In this document: piece by piece, positions 14,928 to 24,008 of the stretch
Layout of the letters: the number at the start of each line of letters is the position of its first letter
How positions within the stretch are numbered: position 1 is the first letter of the stretch
Program-made: the position numbers and the translations under genes
The notes under the pieces: model-generated
Told to the model about the DNA's origin: nothing
The model's database searches: none
Seen by the model: the letters and a program-made list of their open reading frames with translations, nothing else
NCBI GenBank assembly: GCA_023390675.1
Contig: JAEWCK010000049.1
Span: forward strand, 1-35,059
DNA length: 35,059 nt
Reading direction: 5' to 3'
Origin: Pseudomonadota bacterium
Lineage (GTDB): Bacteria; Pseudomonadota; Alphaproteobacteria; Sphingomonadales; Sphingomonadaceae

Positions 14928-17107
14928 TTCGCGTCCTCTCCGTCGAAGCGGCCGATCGGGCCGGTCCAGCCCTTCGCCTTGCCGCCGATCGCCGCTTCAT
15001 GCCGCGCATCGGGCGCGGGGTCGTCGGCGATGGCGATGGTGACGGTGCGGCCGCCCGTGAGGGCGACCGTCACCAGCTCGGCGCCGTCGATGCGGCGGCG
15101 CACGAGCTTCGCGACCCGGGAGGTACTTCCCGTGGTGGTTTCGGCGGACGCGTCGTAGCGCCCGTGCGGCTCGAGCAGCCCGACGAAGGTGACCTGCTTC
15201 GCGCCATCGACGCGCTGGATGAGCATCGGCTCGCGGCGCAAATTGAAGCGCGGATCGTTGGCGCCGCTCTCGCCGATCAGCACCGTCGCGCCGGGGGGCG
15301 GCAGCATCCGGTAGCTGTAGAAGCGGTCGCCGGTCATCCAGGTGAAGCGGCCGTTGTCGTCGGTCGGTGTGCCGGTCGCATCGATCCAGATATGCTGGTA
15401 GCCGAACGCCTTGCCGAGCACCGGCCGCTCCGCCGCGTAGGGTTTGAGCGGGAAGCCGGCGTCGATTATCTGCCCGTTGAAGTGGAGCGGCAGGTCGTAG
15501 CGGTGCGGCGTGTCCCCCTCGGCGCGCAGCACGTCGAGCACCAGCGGCGCGGCGAGCCCCTTGACCTCGATCGTCACCAGCGCACGGCGGAAGGAGACGT
15601 CCGGATACGCGTCCTTCATCTCGGCGATCGACCATTGGGTGTCGCCCTCGCCGTGAAAGGCGAGCTGCACCGGCGCCGTCCTGTCCGCCGGCTTTTCCTC
15701 GGCGCGGAAATGGCTGGTCTCGTCCACCACTAGCGTGTTGTGCGCCACCGTCTGCTGCGCCCAGCTGTCGTTCTCGGCGAGATAGCGCCCGCCGTCCTTC
15801 GCCTCGATGTTGAGGAAGCGGGCGGCGCCGTAGTCGGTCACGACCGCATTGCCGTTGTCGTACAGCAGCCAGTTGAGCTTGTCGAAATGGCCGTGGCCCA
15901 TGCCCTGCTGGGTGTTCTTGGCGACGAGCACGGTCGCGTCCGCCTGCGGTCCCGAGCGCAGCACCGCGAGCGCGCCGTCCTTGCCCTCGGGCCCGTCGCG
16001 GAACAGCGCCGAGGCGAAGGGGAAGGGCCGCGCCTTGCCCGCGGCGAGATCGCGCGCGACCATCAGCCCGCCGGGGCTCAGCACGGTGCGGCCCTGCCAT
16101 TCAGCGATGCCCAGCAGTCCCGGATCGCGCGTCGCGGCGTAAGCGATCGCGACTCCTTGATAGAGCTCCTCGGTGCGCAGGCTTTTGTCGGGCATCGCGT
16201 CGTTGATCGGGAAGAAATAGCCCTGATAGGTGAGCTGGATCGTCGTCCGCACCGCCTTTAGAATGACGCCGTTGCGATATTCGAAGATCTTCCTACCGGG
16301 ATCGTTGGCTTCGATCGCCGCGGCGAAGAGTACGAAGGGCTGGAGCGCGTAGCGCTGATAATAGGGACCCTCGGCATAATAGCCGTCGGGCGAGAAGAGC
16401 AGGTCGAGCTGGCGCAGAAATCCCGATTTGCCGCTCTTGTCGAGCCCGAGCAGCGCCTTCTCGACCAGGTCCTGGTCGCCGAGCACATAGCCGGTCATCC
16501 CGACCGCGGCGCACGCCCAGGTGGCGTGATTGTGGATGCGGTTGAAGACCTCCGGCGAGCCTTCGGACAGGAAGCGCGCCATCGGCCGCAGCGCGCCGTC
16601 CTCGATCGTCTTGCGATCTGCGACGCTGAACGCGTCGCGCGCCGCGTCATAGCCCTGGATCGCATGGACGAGGAACACGCTATCGTTGAGGCTCTGCCAG
16701 AACAGCCGCCCTGCGGTCTGATTGGCGTGCGCCGGGTGCGGCCCCAGCGTTGGATAGAGCTTGGCGTAAGCTAGCAGCAGCGCACGGACATGCTCGGCGT
16801 AGCGCTTCTCGCCGGTGATCCGGTATATCAGCCCCGCGCCATAGATTGTGCGGTAGTTGCGTTTGTGCTGCTCGTGGGTGAAGCCGCCGCCCGGATCCCT
16901 CGGCACCGGGACATTCACTCCCGCGCGGATCGCCGCGTCGACTTCGGCGCGCATCCGCGCGATCTCCGCCGCGAACAGCGGATAGCGCTGCCCCTCGCGC
17001 GCGAGTTCCTGGAATTGCGCCGCGCTGCCCAGCGCCGGCGCGCCGTCCTGCGCATAAGCCGGGGCGGCGGGCGCGAGTGCGGCAGCGAAGGCGAGACCAC
17101 GCATCAT
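14924..17107 (-). CDS. PL17 exolytic oligoalginate lyase
   Basis: A 727-residue polysaccharide lyase of family PL17: signal peptide (to about residue 19, 'APAYA'), an alpha/alpha-toroid alginate-lyase domain (about 30-370) and a heparinase II/III-like beta-sheet domain. Compared from memory with S. degradans Alg17c, all key residues are present at a constant offset of -8: Asn193 and His194 ('IHNHATW'), Tyr250 ('GPYYQRYA'), His405 ('QGMGHGHFDK') and Tyr442 ('RYLAENDSW'). The enzyme releases unsaturated monouronate from the ends of alginate oligomers, which becomes DEH. It starts with ATG 17107 overlapping the PL6 stop by four bases, and ends overlapping the MFS start. A periplasmic location is expected. 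Confidence 0.95.
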   Translation of the reverse strand: MMRGLAFAAALAPAAPAYAQDGAPALGSAAQFQELAREGQRYPLFAAEIARMRAEVDAAIRAGVNVPVPRDPGGGFTHEQHKRNYRTIYGAGLIYRITGEKRYAEHVRALLLAYAKLYPTLGPHPAHANQTAGRLFWQSLNDSVFLVHAIQGYDAARDAFSVADRKTIEDGALRPMARFLSEGSPEVFNRIHNHATWACAAVGMTGYVLGDQDLVEKALLGLDKSGKSGFLRQLDLLFSPDGYYAEGPYYQRYALQPFVLFAAAIEANDPGRKIFEYRNGVILKAVRTTIQLTYQGYFFPINDAMPDKSLRTEELYQGVAIAYAATRDPGLLGIAEWQGRTVLSPGGLMVARDLAAGKARPFPFASALFRDGPEGKDGALAVLRSGPQADATVLVAKNTQQGMGHGHFDKLNWLLYDNGNAVVTDYGAARFLNIEAKDGGRYLAENDSWAQQTVAHNTLVVDETSHFRAEEKPADRTAPVQLAFHGEGDTQWSIAEMKDAYPDVSFRRALVTIEVKGLAAPLVLDVLRAEGDTPHRYDLPLHFNGQIIDAGFPLKPYAAERPVLGKAFGYQHIWIDATGTPTDDNGRFTWMTGDRFYSYRMLPPPGATVLIGESGANDPRFNLRREPMLIQRVDGAKQVTFVGLLEPHGRYDASAETTTGSTSRVAKLVRRRIDGAELVTVALTGGRTVTIAIADDPAPDARHEAAIGGKAKGWTGPIGRFDGEDAK

Positions 17108-19251
17108 GATCCCGAACGATTTCCCGAAATCTCGGCGCGTGGCGGCCCGCGATAAGTCAGCTCGCGGATCACCGGGTCGGGAGTCTGCGCGAACGCATTG
17201 CCGGTGATCCGCGTGTGCGGCGTGCCGACGCTATGTGTCACTTCGATCGGCGCCGAAGCCGCGAAGCTGTTGCCGGCAATGGTCGTCCATTGCACGCCCG
17301 AGAGACGCACCGAAGCGCCTGCCTGTACGCCGCTCGCCGCGACAGTCGAGTTCTCGAGCGTGAAGTAGGGGCCGAAGGTGCTCTCATCGGTGCCGCGGCG
17401 GAGCAGGTCGGCGACCATCCCCACCTTCGCGAAATCGCTGTCCGCGATGACGAGGTTCTCGACCGGATACCAGCCGCTGCTGCCCTGCTCGGCAGTCGCG
17501 GCGACCACGGTGCCGGGGATCGCGGCGAAGCTGCTGCGGCGGATCTCGATCCGGTCGGCGAAAGTGCCCGGCGCAGTCGCGACGACGTCGAGCCCCGCGG
17601 CGGCGTGCGAGCCGTCGACCGAAACGTCGGTCATCGACAGCGAGTAGTTGGCGCGCGCGGTCGGTTCGATCCGCACGACAGCCCCGGCGCCGGCCGGATG
17701 CGCCTCGATCGCCAGCGCCTGAAGCGAAGCGCCCGCGCCCGCGGTCACGTCGAGCAAGGCGGGCCCGGTGAACACGATCCGCGTCTTGTCGCGCCCCGCG
17801 CCGCGAATGGCGAGGCGGTGCGAGACCGGGATCGCGCCCGCCACGTCGTAGCGGCCGGTGGCGAGCGCGATCGTGTCGCCTTCGCCCGAATGTGCGATCG
17901 CGTCGGCAAGGCCCTGGCCGGGCGGAACCGCGATGCTGCGCGGCGCGACCGCGCTCGCGCGCTTGTACCAGGCGACGCCCACTTCGGCGCGCGTCACCGG
18001 CTTGAGGTCGCGCGGCGCGCCGGCGTCGGACCCTTCGGGGTAGAGCAGCCCGTTGGGCGCCTCGACCAGCTTCGCCGACAGGACGTTGCCGCTCTGCGCG
18101 ATCCCCGAGGCGTCGCCCTCGGCGACGATTGGGCTCTTGCCCTCGGCACCGAGTACCAGATTGTCGGCGAAGCGGCTGGCGATCGGCGGCGCGCTGCGCT
18201 CGGCATCGGCGCCCGCCGCAAACGTGATCCGCGCGACATGGACGAAGCTGTTGTGCTCGATCGCCGCGTTGTTCACCTGATGGTAGCGGTTGATCACCGA
18301 ATTGGGCACGCCGTTCATCACGGTGAGCGCGCTCTTGAAGTCCTTGCCCGCCAGGTCCTGGAAATAGTTGAAGCGGACGATCTGATCGCGGTTGATCACC
18401 CGCACGCCGCCGGTGTCGGGCTTGTTGCCACCCAGGAACACGTTGCGCTCGACCAGATTGCCGTTGCCGTGGCGGAGCACGAATGAACCCTGCGACTGGA
18501 GCACGAGATTCTCCCGCAGGACGTTGTGGCCGGACTTGATCGAGACGATCTCGACCTCGCCGTCGCAGCGATCGAAGATGTTGCGCTCGATGATCGTGCG
18601 CGAGTCCGAAAGCGATTCGTCGCTGGTGCCGATGCGGATCGTCTCGCCGCCGTTCGAGCCGAGCGGCGGGCGCGGCCCGAAATAATTATGGTCGATCCGC
18701 GCGCGGTTCTCTTCGGGATGCCCCTTGTCGCGGATCACTGCGAGCGTGACCCCGGCATTGGCCTTGCCTTCGAAATGCGAATGATCGACGCGATTGTCCT
18801 GCCCGAAGATCGCCACCCAGATATCTTCGGCGCGGCGGTCGGGCTTGGTGAAGCGGTCGATCACCACTTCGGTCAGCCGCGCATGACGTGCATAGGTCTT
18901 CGAGTCCTTGCGGAACGCGATGACATGGTCGGTCGGCGACCAGCCGTCGCGAAAGACGAGCCCCGAGACCTCGAGATAGTCGCCGCCGATGCGCAGGTTC
19001 GATTGGCCGGTGAGGATCACGCCGCCTTTGCTTTGCGCGGTCAGCCGGATCGGCTTGTCGGCGGTGCCGGTGCCGGTGAACAGGATCTGGAAATCGCGCC
19101 ATTCGCCGTCGCGCAGAACGATCGTGTCGCCCGGATGCGCGTGCTTCACCGCCGCCGAATATTCGGCCGGGTTGGTGACGAGGAAATCGGCTGCATGGGC
19201 CGGCGCCGCCACGCCGATCAGAATCGCAACCGCGCCCAGCCCTCCCAGCAT
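17104..19251 (-). CDS. PL6 alginate lyase with two beta-helix domains
   Basis: A 715-residue lyase of family PL6 (alginate lyase/chondroitinase B). Signal peptide 'LGGLGAVAILIGVAAPAHA' to residue 20, an N-terminal parallel beta-helix (about 25-400) and a second, C-terminal beta-helix (about 460-715), as in AlyGC-type enzymes. The catalytic set known from AlyGC appears at a constant offset of +19: Asn200, Glu232 and Glu234 ('GEVEIVSIKS') for Ca2+ or charge neutralisation, base Lys239 and acid Arg260 ('GSFVLRHGN'). I chose ATG 19251 because it opens the signal peptide and follows GGAGGAG at 7 bases; an in-frame start at 19320 would add an unlikely acidic leader. It is the first gene of the lyase operon. 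Endo or exo mode cannot be told from sequence. Confidence 0.95.
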   Translation of the reverse strand: MLGGLGAVAILIGVAAPAHAADFLVTNPAEYSAAVKHAHPGDTIVLRDGEWRDFQILFTGTGTADKPIRLTAQSKGGVILTGQSNLRIGGDYLEVSGLVFRDGWSPTDHVIAFRKDSKTYARHARLTEVVIDRFTKPDRRAEDIWVAIFGQDNRVDHSHFEGKANAGVTLAVIRDKGHPEENRARIDHNYFGPRPPLGSNGGETIRIGTSDESLSDSRTIIERNIFDRCDGEVEIVSIKSGHNVLRENLVLQSQGSFVLRHGNGNLVERNVFLGGNKPDTGGVRVINRDQIVRFNYFQDLAGKDFKSALTVMNGVPNSVINRYHQVNNAAIEHNSFVHVARITFAAGADAERSAPPIASRFADNLVLGAEGKSPIVAEGDASGIAQSGNVLSAKLVEAPNGLLYPEGSDAGAPRDLKPVTRAEVGVAWYKRASAVAPRSIAVPPGQGLADAIAHSGEGDTIALATGRYDVAGAIPVSHRLAIRGAGRDKTRIVFTGPALLDVTAGAGASLQALAIEAHPAGAGAVVRIEPTARANYSLSMTDVSVDGSHAAAGLDVVATAPGTFADRIEIRRSSFAAIPGTVVAATAEQGSSGWYPVENLVIADSDFAKVGMVADLLRRGTDESTFGPYFTLENSTVAASGVQAGASVRLSGVQWTTIAGNSFAASAPIEVTHSVGTPHTRITGNAFAQTPDPVIRELTYRGPPRAEISGNRSGS

Positions 19252-19309
19252 GTTCTGTCTCCTCCGCGCCGGATACGCCCGGTCTTCCTCCTCGCTATCG
19301 CCCCGATGG

Positions 19310-19345
19310 TGGTCATGCAAGGTGGTATGTATTTCTGGTATGCAA
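19310..19345. promoter_or_regulatory. Three 13-base direct repeats before the PL6 operon
   Basis: TGGTCATGCAA (19310), TGGTATGTA (19323) and TGGTATGCAA (19336) begin at exact 13-base intervals, 59 to 94 bases upstream of the PL6 ATG. On the coding strand they read TTGCATACCA and variants. This is the expected place for an operator of the lyase operon; the half-site TGGTAT resembles those bound by FadR-type GntR regulators of uronate genes. Confidence 0.5.
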
Positions 19346-19375
19346 TAAATATACGCCTCGCGACGCCGACCCCAA

Positions 19376-19413
19376 CCGGAACCGGGCGCGGCGCGAAGCC
19401 GTCCCGGTCCCGG
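19376..19413 (-). terminator. Strong stem-loop after TonB receptor 2
   Basis: CCGGAACCGGG (19376-19386) pairs with CCCGGTCCCGG (19403-19413): 11 pairs with one mismatch that is a G-U pair in the minus-strand RNA. An inner CGGC/GCCG stem extends it. It begins 10 bases after the receptor's stop and lies before the repeats of the PL6 promoter, so it likely ends the receptor 2 transcript. A T-run is absent. Confidence 0.5.
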
Positions 19414-19423
19414 GGCCGGGGGG

Positions 19424-22400
19424 CTAGAATTTGAGACTGACCCCCGCGGTGATCCGGCGGTCGGTGAGCCCCTGGAAGCAGAGGAGCGCCTTGTTGTTGA
19501 CGCAATACTGGTTCTGGTCCTCGCGGAGCAGGTTGATGCCCTCCACGCCGATATTGACGTTCCGGGTGATGTCGTAGTTGATGCTGGCGTTCAATTGCCC
19601 GCGCGCGCCGTTGATCAGCGGCAGACCGAAGAAGAACGGATCGTTCGAGACGAAGCTCGAACGCCACGTGTAGCGCGCCCGCGCGTTCAGTCCGTATTTG
19701 TCATAGAACAGGGTGGCGTTGTACGAGAATTTCGACAGGTTCGTCAGTGTGATGAGGTCCTGCGAATTGGGATGGCCCAGCATCGTGAACACGTTGCGGG
19801 GTCCGTCGGCCGCGCGATATTCGTGCGCCGATCCGCCGGTCTTCTGATAGGTGAAGTTGCCGATGAAGCCGAAGCCTGAGGCGAAGCCGAGCACGTTCTC
19901 ATAGGCCGAGAGGTCGTGCTGGAACGCGACTTCGATGCCGGTCTGCGTCGTCGTGCCCGGCACATTGAACGTCGAGAGCAAGGGCACGCAGATGCCCACG
20001 CCTTGGGTCGGGTTGTTGATGTTGCGGTTGGCGACCGGATTGTAGATGCCGCCCTGCTCGCACGGCGGGGTGATGTCGATGTTGAGGTTTCCGTTCGCGT
20101 CCAGATTGGGCGCCGGATCCTCCTGCCGCTGCGCGAACAAATTGGTACGCGACTTGTGGAAGAAGCCGATGCTCACCAGGCTCGACGGCGCGAAATAATA
20201 TTCACCCGAAAGGTCGAACGACCACACTGCCTCAGGGACCAGCGCCGGATTGCCCACCGCGACCGGCGTGTTCGCGCCGGTGCCGAACGAAAACGACGTG
20301 GAGAGCGTGTCGAAATTGGGCCGGCGGATGTCGCGGGCGACGCCGGCGCGGACGAGGAACTTGTTGGCCGGCTCGAGCACGAGGCTCACGCGCGGCAGCC
20401 AGAATTTGTACGAGCTTTTGGTGACGGTCTGTCCCGTCACCGTGCCGTTGGCGATGTTGTTGCCGACCGAGGCGAGCTCGGTGTTCAGCCAGCGCACGCC
20501 GGCGTTGCCGCGCAGGTGCATGCCGCCGATATCGCCTTCCAGGTTCGCCTGGAAATAGGCCGCGTGCGTCGTCTCGCGGATACTGAAAAAGCCGGCGAAG
20601 GATTCGGTGGGCGTGGTCAGCAACGGGACGGCCGGGCCTTGGGTCCTCGCCGCATTGCTTGCCGCAATTGCCGAATTGAGCGCGTTGAGCACGCCCGTAG
20701 GGTCGTCGAAGGAGCGGGCTCCGTCGATCAGGAGGAAATCGCTGAAGTAGAGCCGGCGTCCATCGGCGCCGTTGAAGTTGTTCGGCCCTGCGATCAGGAC
20801 GTCCGAGAACAGGTCGCCCGAGGGCCGGTTCCACGACGTGGTGGTGTTGGTCAGGCTGACATTGTTCGAGAAGACGTTGTTCACCGCGGAGGTGCGGTTC
20901 CAGCGATAGCCCGCGTCAAGCGAGGTGATGAACGGCACGACGTTCGAGAAGTCATAGGAAAGATCGGCGCGCGCCGCCCTTTCCTGATTGTCGGTCGTGT
21001 TCCCGCCTTGGGCCACTTGCTGGAGCTGATAATTGGCCGGGTCGAGCAGCTCGGCCGAGGTCGGCGCGAACGGGCTGGACTGGTCGATGCCGAACTGCAA
21101 CGTGCCGCCGCGCAGATCGAATTCGATCGGCACGCCATTGTCGATGCTCTTGCCGATGACCGGCTGCGGCCCCCGCGGATTGATGAAATCCATCGTCGTC
21201 GAGAAGTTGGGGAATTTCGACCTGGAGGTCGATAGCGAGATTTCCGAGCGCAGCTTGAGCCGATCGCTCAGCTGCCATTCGTAGCCGAAGTCGAACACGC
21301 GGCTGTGCGTAACGCGCGCGCCGGTGTCGCTCGAAGTGCGCATGTTCGGATCGATCACGGTGCCGGTGGAGCCGCCGACGCCGACGGTGCCGGCGACCGC
21401 GGCCTGGACGGTGCCGAGGTTGATCGGGCCGTTCGGGCCCTCGAGCGTGCCGAAATCGACGGTCTCGAAAGCCTTGTTATTGGTCGCATCGATCACCGAT
21501 TGGGTCGCGGTGCCGGAAATCTGGATGCGGTGGCTCTCCTGCGAGCGCTGCTGGTTGTTGATCGTCGCATCGAAATAGAGCCGCAGGTCGTCGCTCGGCT
21601 TCCACTCGAGCGCGCCGGTGCCGTTCCACGTTTCATATTCGTAATTGTCGAGCCCCTGCTGGAAGAACTGGATGCGCAGGAACGGAAATGCCTGCGCGCT
21701 GGGGCCTGATCTTGGCAGGACGACGGCGTCGCGATCGACACGGGGCGCAAAATTGGCGACGTCCTGGCGGGCATAGCTACCGCTCACTACGAGTCCGAGC
21801 TCGCCGATGCCCGTATCCCAGCGGCTGCCCACGGTCGCCGAGAGTCGCGGCAAGGTCGATCGCGAGAGGTCGCTGTTCTCGAATTGCCCGCGGAACGCGA
21901 TGAGCGGCTCCTTGAGGTCGAGCGGGCGGATCGTCCGTAGGTTGATCGTGCCGCCGACCGAGCCTTCGATCGTCTTGGCGGTTGGCACCTTGATCACTTC
22001 GACCGAGGCGATCAGCGCGGCGGGAAGATCCTCGAAGCTGATGCCCGAGCGGCCGGCGCCCGAGCCCACCGTCGACACGCCGTTGATCTCGGTCCGGTTC
22101 GCGTCGGTGCCGCGGATCTGCACGGCGTTGCCGACGCCGGCCTGGCGCGTGATCTGCACGCCCGTGACGTTTTCCAGCACCTCGGCGAGGTTCTGGTCGG
22201 GGAGCTTGCCGATATCCTCGGCCTGGATGACTTCGACGAGGTTGTCGGAGGCGCGCTTCTCGTTGAGCGCGCTCGCCAGCGAGCTGCGGATGCCGGTTAC
22301 GACTATTTCGTTTTGCGATTCGTCGCCGTCCGCTGCCGGAGTCTGGGCAACCGTGTCCTGCGCATGTGCCGGGTTCGCCACCACCGCGAGGGCCGTGCCG

Positions 22401-22462
22401 CTCAGCAGCACCGCCGCGAGTCGCATCTTGCCGACGCAGGGTGCACCTTGAATCCGTTTCAT
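19424..22462 (-). CDS. TonB-dependent outer-membrane receptor 2 (alginate locus)
   Basis: A 1012-residue TonB-dependent receptor of the same broad group as receptor 1. The signal peptide ends at 'ANPAHA' (about residue 34). TonB-box-like 'QNEIVVTGIRSSL', plug motifs 'IGKLPDQNLAEVLENVTGVQITR', 'VQIRGTDANRTEINGV' and 'AKTIEGSVGGTINLRTIRPLDL' are typical of sphingomonad sugar receptors. The barrel ends in 'ITAGVSLKF' with the terminal aromatic residue. It is the most upstream gene of the alginate locus, transcribed toward the lyase operon but separated by a stem-loop and a new promoter region. ATG 22462 follows GGGAGGAAGT. Uptake of alginate oligomers is inferred from context. Confidence 0.93.
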   Translation of the reverse strand: MKRIQGAPCVGKMRLAAVLLSGTALAVVANPAHAQDTVAQTPAADGDESQNEIVVTGIRSSLASALNEKRASDNLVEVIQAEDIGKLPDQNLAEVLENVTGVQITRQAGVGNAVQIRGTDANRTEINGVSTVGSGAGRSGISFEDLPAALIASVEVIKVPTAKTIEGSVGGTINLRTIRPLDLKEPLIAFRGQFENSDLSRSTLPRLSATVGSRWDTGIGELGLVVSGSYARQDVANFAPRVDRDAVVLPRSGPSAQAFPFLRIQFFQQGLDNYEYETWNGTGALEWKPSDDLRLYFDATINNQQRSQESHRIQISGTATQSVIDATNNKAFETVDFGTLEGPNGPINLGTVQAAVAGTVGVGGSTGTVIDPNMRTSSDTGARVTHSRVFDFGYEWQLSDRLKLRSEISLSTSRSKFPNFSTTMDFINPRGPQPVIGKSIDNGVPIEFDLRGGTLQFGIDQSSPFAPTSAELLDPANYQLQQVAQGGNTTDNQERAARADLSYDFSNVVPFITSLDAGYRWNRTSAVNNVFSNNVSLTNTTTSWNRPSGDLFSDVLIAGPNNFNGADGRRLYFSDFLLIDGARSFDDPTGVLNALNSAIAASNAARTQGPAVPLLTTPTESFAGFFSIRETTHAAYFQANLEGDIGGMHLRGNAGVRWLNTELASVGNNIANGTVTGQTVTKSSYKFWLPRVSLVLEPANKFLVRAGVARDIRRPNFDTLSTSFSFGTGANTPVAVGNPALVPEAVWSFDLSGEYYFAPSSLVSIGFFHKSRTNLFAQRQEDPAPNLDANGNLNIDITPPCEQGGIYNPVANRNINNPTQGVGICVPLLSTFNVPGTTTQTGIEVAFQHDLSAYENVLGFASGFGFIGNFTYQKTGGSAHEYRAADGPRNVFTMLGHPNSQDLITLTNLSKFSYNATLFYDKYGLNARARYTWRSSFVSNDPFFFGLPLINGARGQLNASINYDITRNVNIGVEGINLLREDQNQYCVNNKALLCFQGLTDRRITAGVSLKF

Positions 22463-22501
22463 ACTTCCTCCCTGTCAGTCTGTTTTGAGGGGAGGTTTGA
22501 G

Positions 22502-22521
22502 TTGTTTTACCAATATGTCAA
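22502..22521 (-). promoter_or_regulatory. Promoter/operator of TonB receptor 2
   Basis: On the minus strand TTGACA (22521-22516) is followed after two bases by TTGGTAAAACAA (22513-22502), an imperfect inverted repeat in the same place and with the same ends (TTGG...CAA) as the palindrome before receptor 1. A further ATACCAAT lies at 22566-22573. The remaining bases up to 22761 hold nothing else that I recognise. Confidence 0.4.
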
Positions 22522-22761
22522 CCGAATTTGCGTGCCTGGCTGCGCTAACGCCAGTCCTATGACTTATACCAATCGCCTATTCCAGATCGGGCCTTCGTGA
22601 CGCTTCTCTTACTAACGTTGCGTGCCACTGAATTTACCAGCCGGCACTCCTCGTTGGCCTCTCAGGTGCGCGCTTCCGACTCCTGGCATCGACACGCGCG
22701 CCTTCGACCGAGGCAGCCCCGTCTGTTTGAAACTGGGATCATTCGCGATAAGGGCTCCGTC

Positions 22762-23994
22762 ATGGCACATGAGCCTGAAACACCTGGCAGGCTCACTGCA
22801 ATCATCACGGAAGGGGCAGCCGCCGAAACGATGGTGGTCGCCGGCTCGCGGCTGGCGCGGGCACTCGGCTTGCCGTGGGAAGCGATCTTCATCGAAACGG
22901 CCGACGATGCCAAGCGCGGAGATGGGGCGGTGGCGGACGCGCTGGCGCTCGCAGCCAAGACCGGCGGGACGATCGCCACGGTGCCCGCGGCGACGCTGCT
23001 CGACGGGATCGTCGAACATCTCAGGAACTCGCCTGCTACGCATCTCGCGATCGCCCGTGATTGCGCGGCCGAGCGCGTGTCGTGGCGCGCGACGCTCGCC
23101 GATGCGGTCATGCGGCAAATGGCCGATATCACGCTCCACCAGATTGCCATCGATAGCAGTTTGTCCCAGCCTGCGACGCCGCGTCCCTCGCGCGCGCCTG
23201 CGTTCGCAATTCGCGACTATGCGCTGGCCGTGCTGTCGGTCTTGGTGACGCTGGCGCTGGCCGAGGCGCTTCGGCTGGTTGCCAGCACCCGTTCGCTGGA
23301 CCTCATATTCCTGTTCCCGGTGATCGGCGTCGCGGCCCGGCTCGGCCTGCGGCCGGCATTGCTCGCCGCCGCGCTGTCGGTCTTCGCGTATAATTATTTC
23401 CTGCTCGCGCCCGCCTTGAGCTTCGATCTGCGCACGCCGCAGAATTGGGTGATGTCGGTGGTATTCTTCGCGGCGGCCGCCTATACGAGCATTGTCACCG
23501 ACCGGATGCGGGGGCGGCTCCTGCTCAGCGACCGGAGCGCGCGCGAGAATGCGAGCCTCGCCGCTCTCGCGCAGCGGCTGACGCGAGACTCGGATTGGGA
23601 GACAACCGCGGCGACCCTGTGCGAGCATGTCCACGCGCTGCTCGATCTACAGGCAATCATGTTTCGCGAAGTCGATGGTGCGCTGGTGATGGCTGCTGCG
23701 GTGCCTCCGGCGAATGCGCTCGGCCCGATCGATCAGGCCGCGCTCGACTGGTGTTGGTCGCACGGCGAGGAGGCGGGCTCGGGCACCGCGATGGTCTCGG
23801 CCGCGAACTGGCAGTTCCATCCGCTCAAGACCTCACTCGGCATGCTCGCAGTGCTCGGCGTCGCGCGTGAGGACGGGCGCGATCCGGTGCGGGCTGACCG
23901 ACGTGTGCTGCTATCGACGATCATCGCCCAGGCGGCGCTGGCGCACGAGCGGCTCCGGCTCGAGGACGACATGCGCGCTGCACCGCTGCGCTAG
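22762..23994 (+). CDS. KdpD-like sensor protein without kinase (USP + DUF4118 + GAF)
   Basis: A 410-residue protein that resembles the middle of the potassium sensor KdpD. Residues about 8-130 look like the universal-stress-protein-like part ('TAIITEGAAAETMVVAGSRLARALGLPWEAIFIETAD'); about 150-250 form the four membrane helices of DUF4118 ('LDLIFLFPVIGVAARLGLRPALLAAALSVFAYNYFLL'); about 270-400 resemble a GAF domain ('LAALAQRLTRDSDWETTAATLCEHVHALL'). The KdpD N-terminal ATP-binding domain and the HisKA and HATPase domains are absent, and the gene ends properly with TAG. ATG 22762 is chosen because the predicted domain starts there; the in-frame upstream extension looks non-coding. It converges with the SLC13 gene, one base apart. 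Confidence 0.8.
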   Translation: MAHEPETPGRLTAIITEGAAAETMVVAGSRLARALGLPWEAIFIETADDAKRGDGAVADALALAAKTGGTIATVPAATLLDGIVEHLRNSPATHLAIARDCAAERVSWRATLADAVMRQMADITLHQIAIDSSLSQPATPRPSRAPAFAIRDYALAVLSVLVTLALAEALRLVASTRSLDLIFLFPVIGVAARLGLRPALLAAALSVFAYNYFLLAPALSFDLRTPQNWVMSVVFFAAAAYTSIVTDRMRGRLLLSDRSARENASLAALAQRLTRDSDWETTAATLCEHVHALLDLQAIMFREVDGALVMAAAVPPANALGPIDQAALDWCWSHGEEAGSGTAMVSAANWQFHPLKTSLGMLAVLGVAREDGRDPVRADRRVLLSTIIAQAALAHERLRLEDDMRAAPLR

Positions 23995-24008
23995 CCTAGC
24001 CGTAGCGC
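23988..24008. terminator. Hairpin across two convergent stop codons
   Basis: GCGCTA (23988-23993) and TAGCGC (24003-24008) form a 6-bp stem with a 9-base loop, covering the ends of the DUF4118 and SLC13 genes. A bidirectional terminator is plausible by position; the stem is short. Confidence 0.3.

Noticed and set aside
19252..19320. Upstream start for PL6 at 19320
   Set aside because: It would put 23 charged residues before the signal peptide, and ATG 19251 has a strong GGAGGAG at correct spacing.
22597..22761. Upstream start for the DUF4118 gene at 22597
   Set aside because: The extra 55 residues show no family similarity and lie in the promoter region; ATG 22762 begins the recognisable domain.
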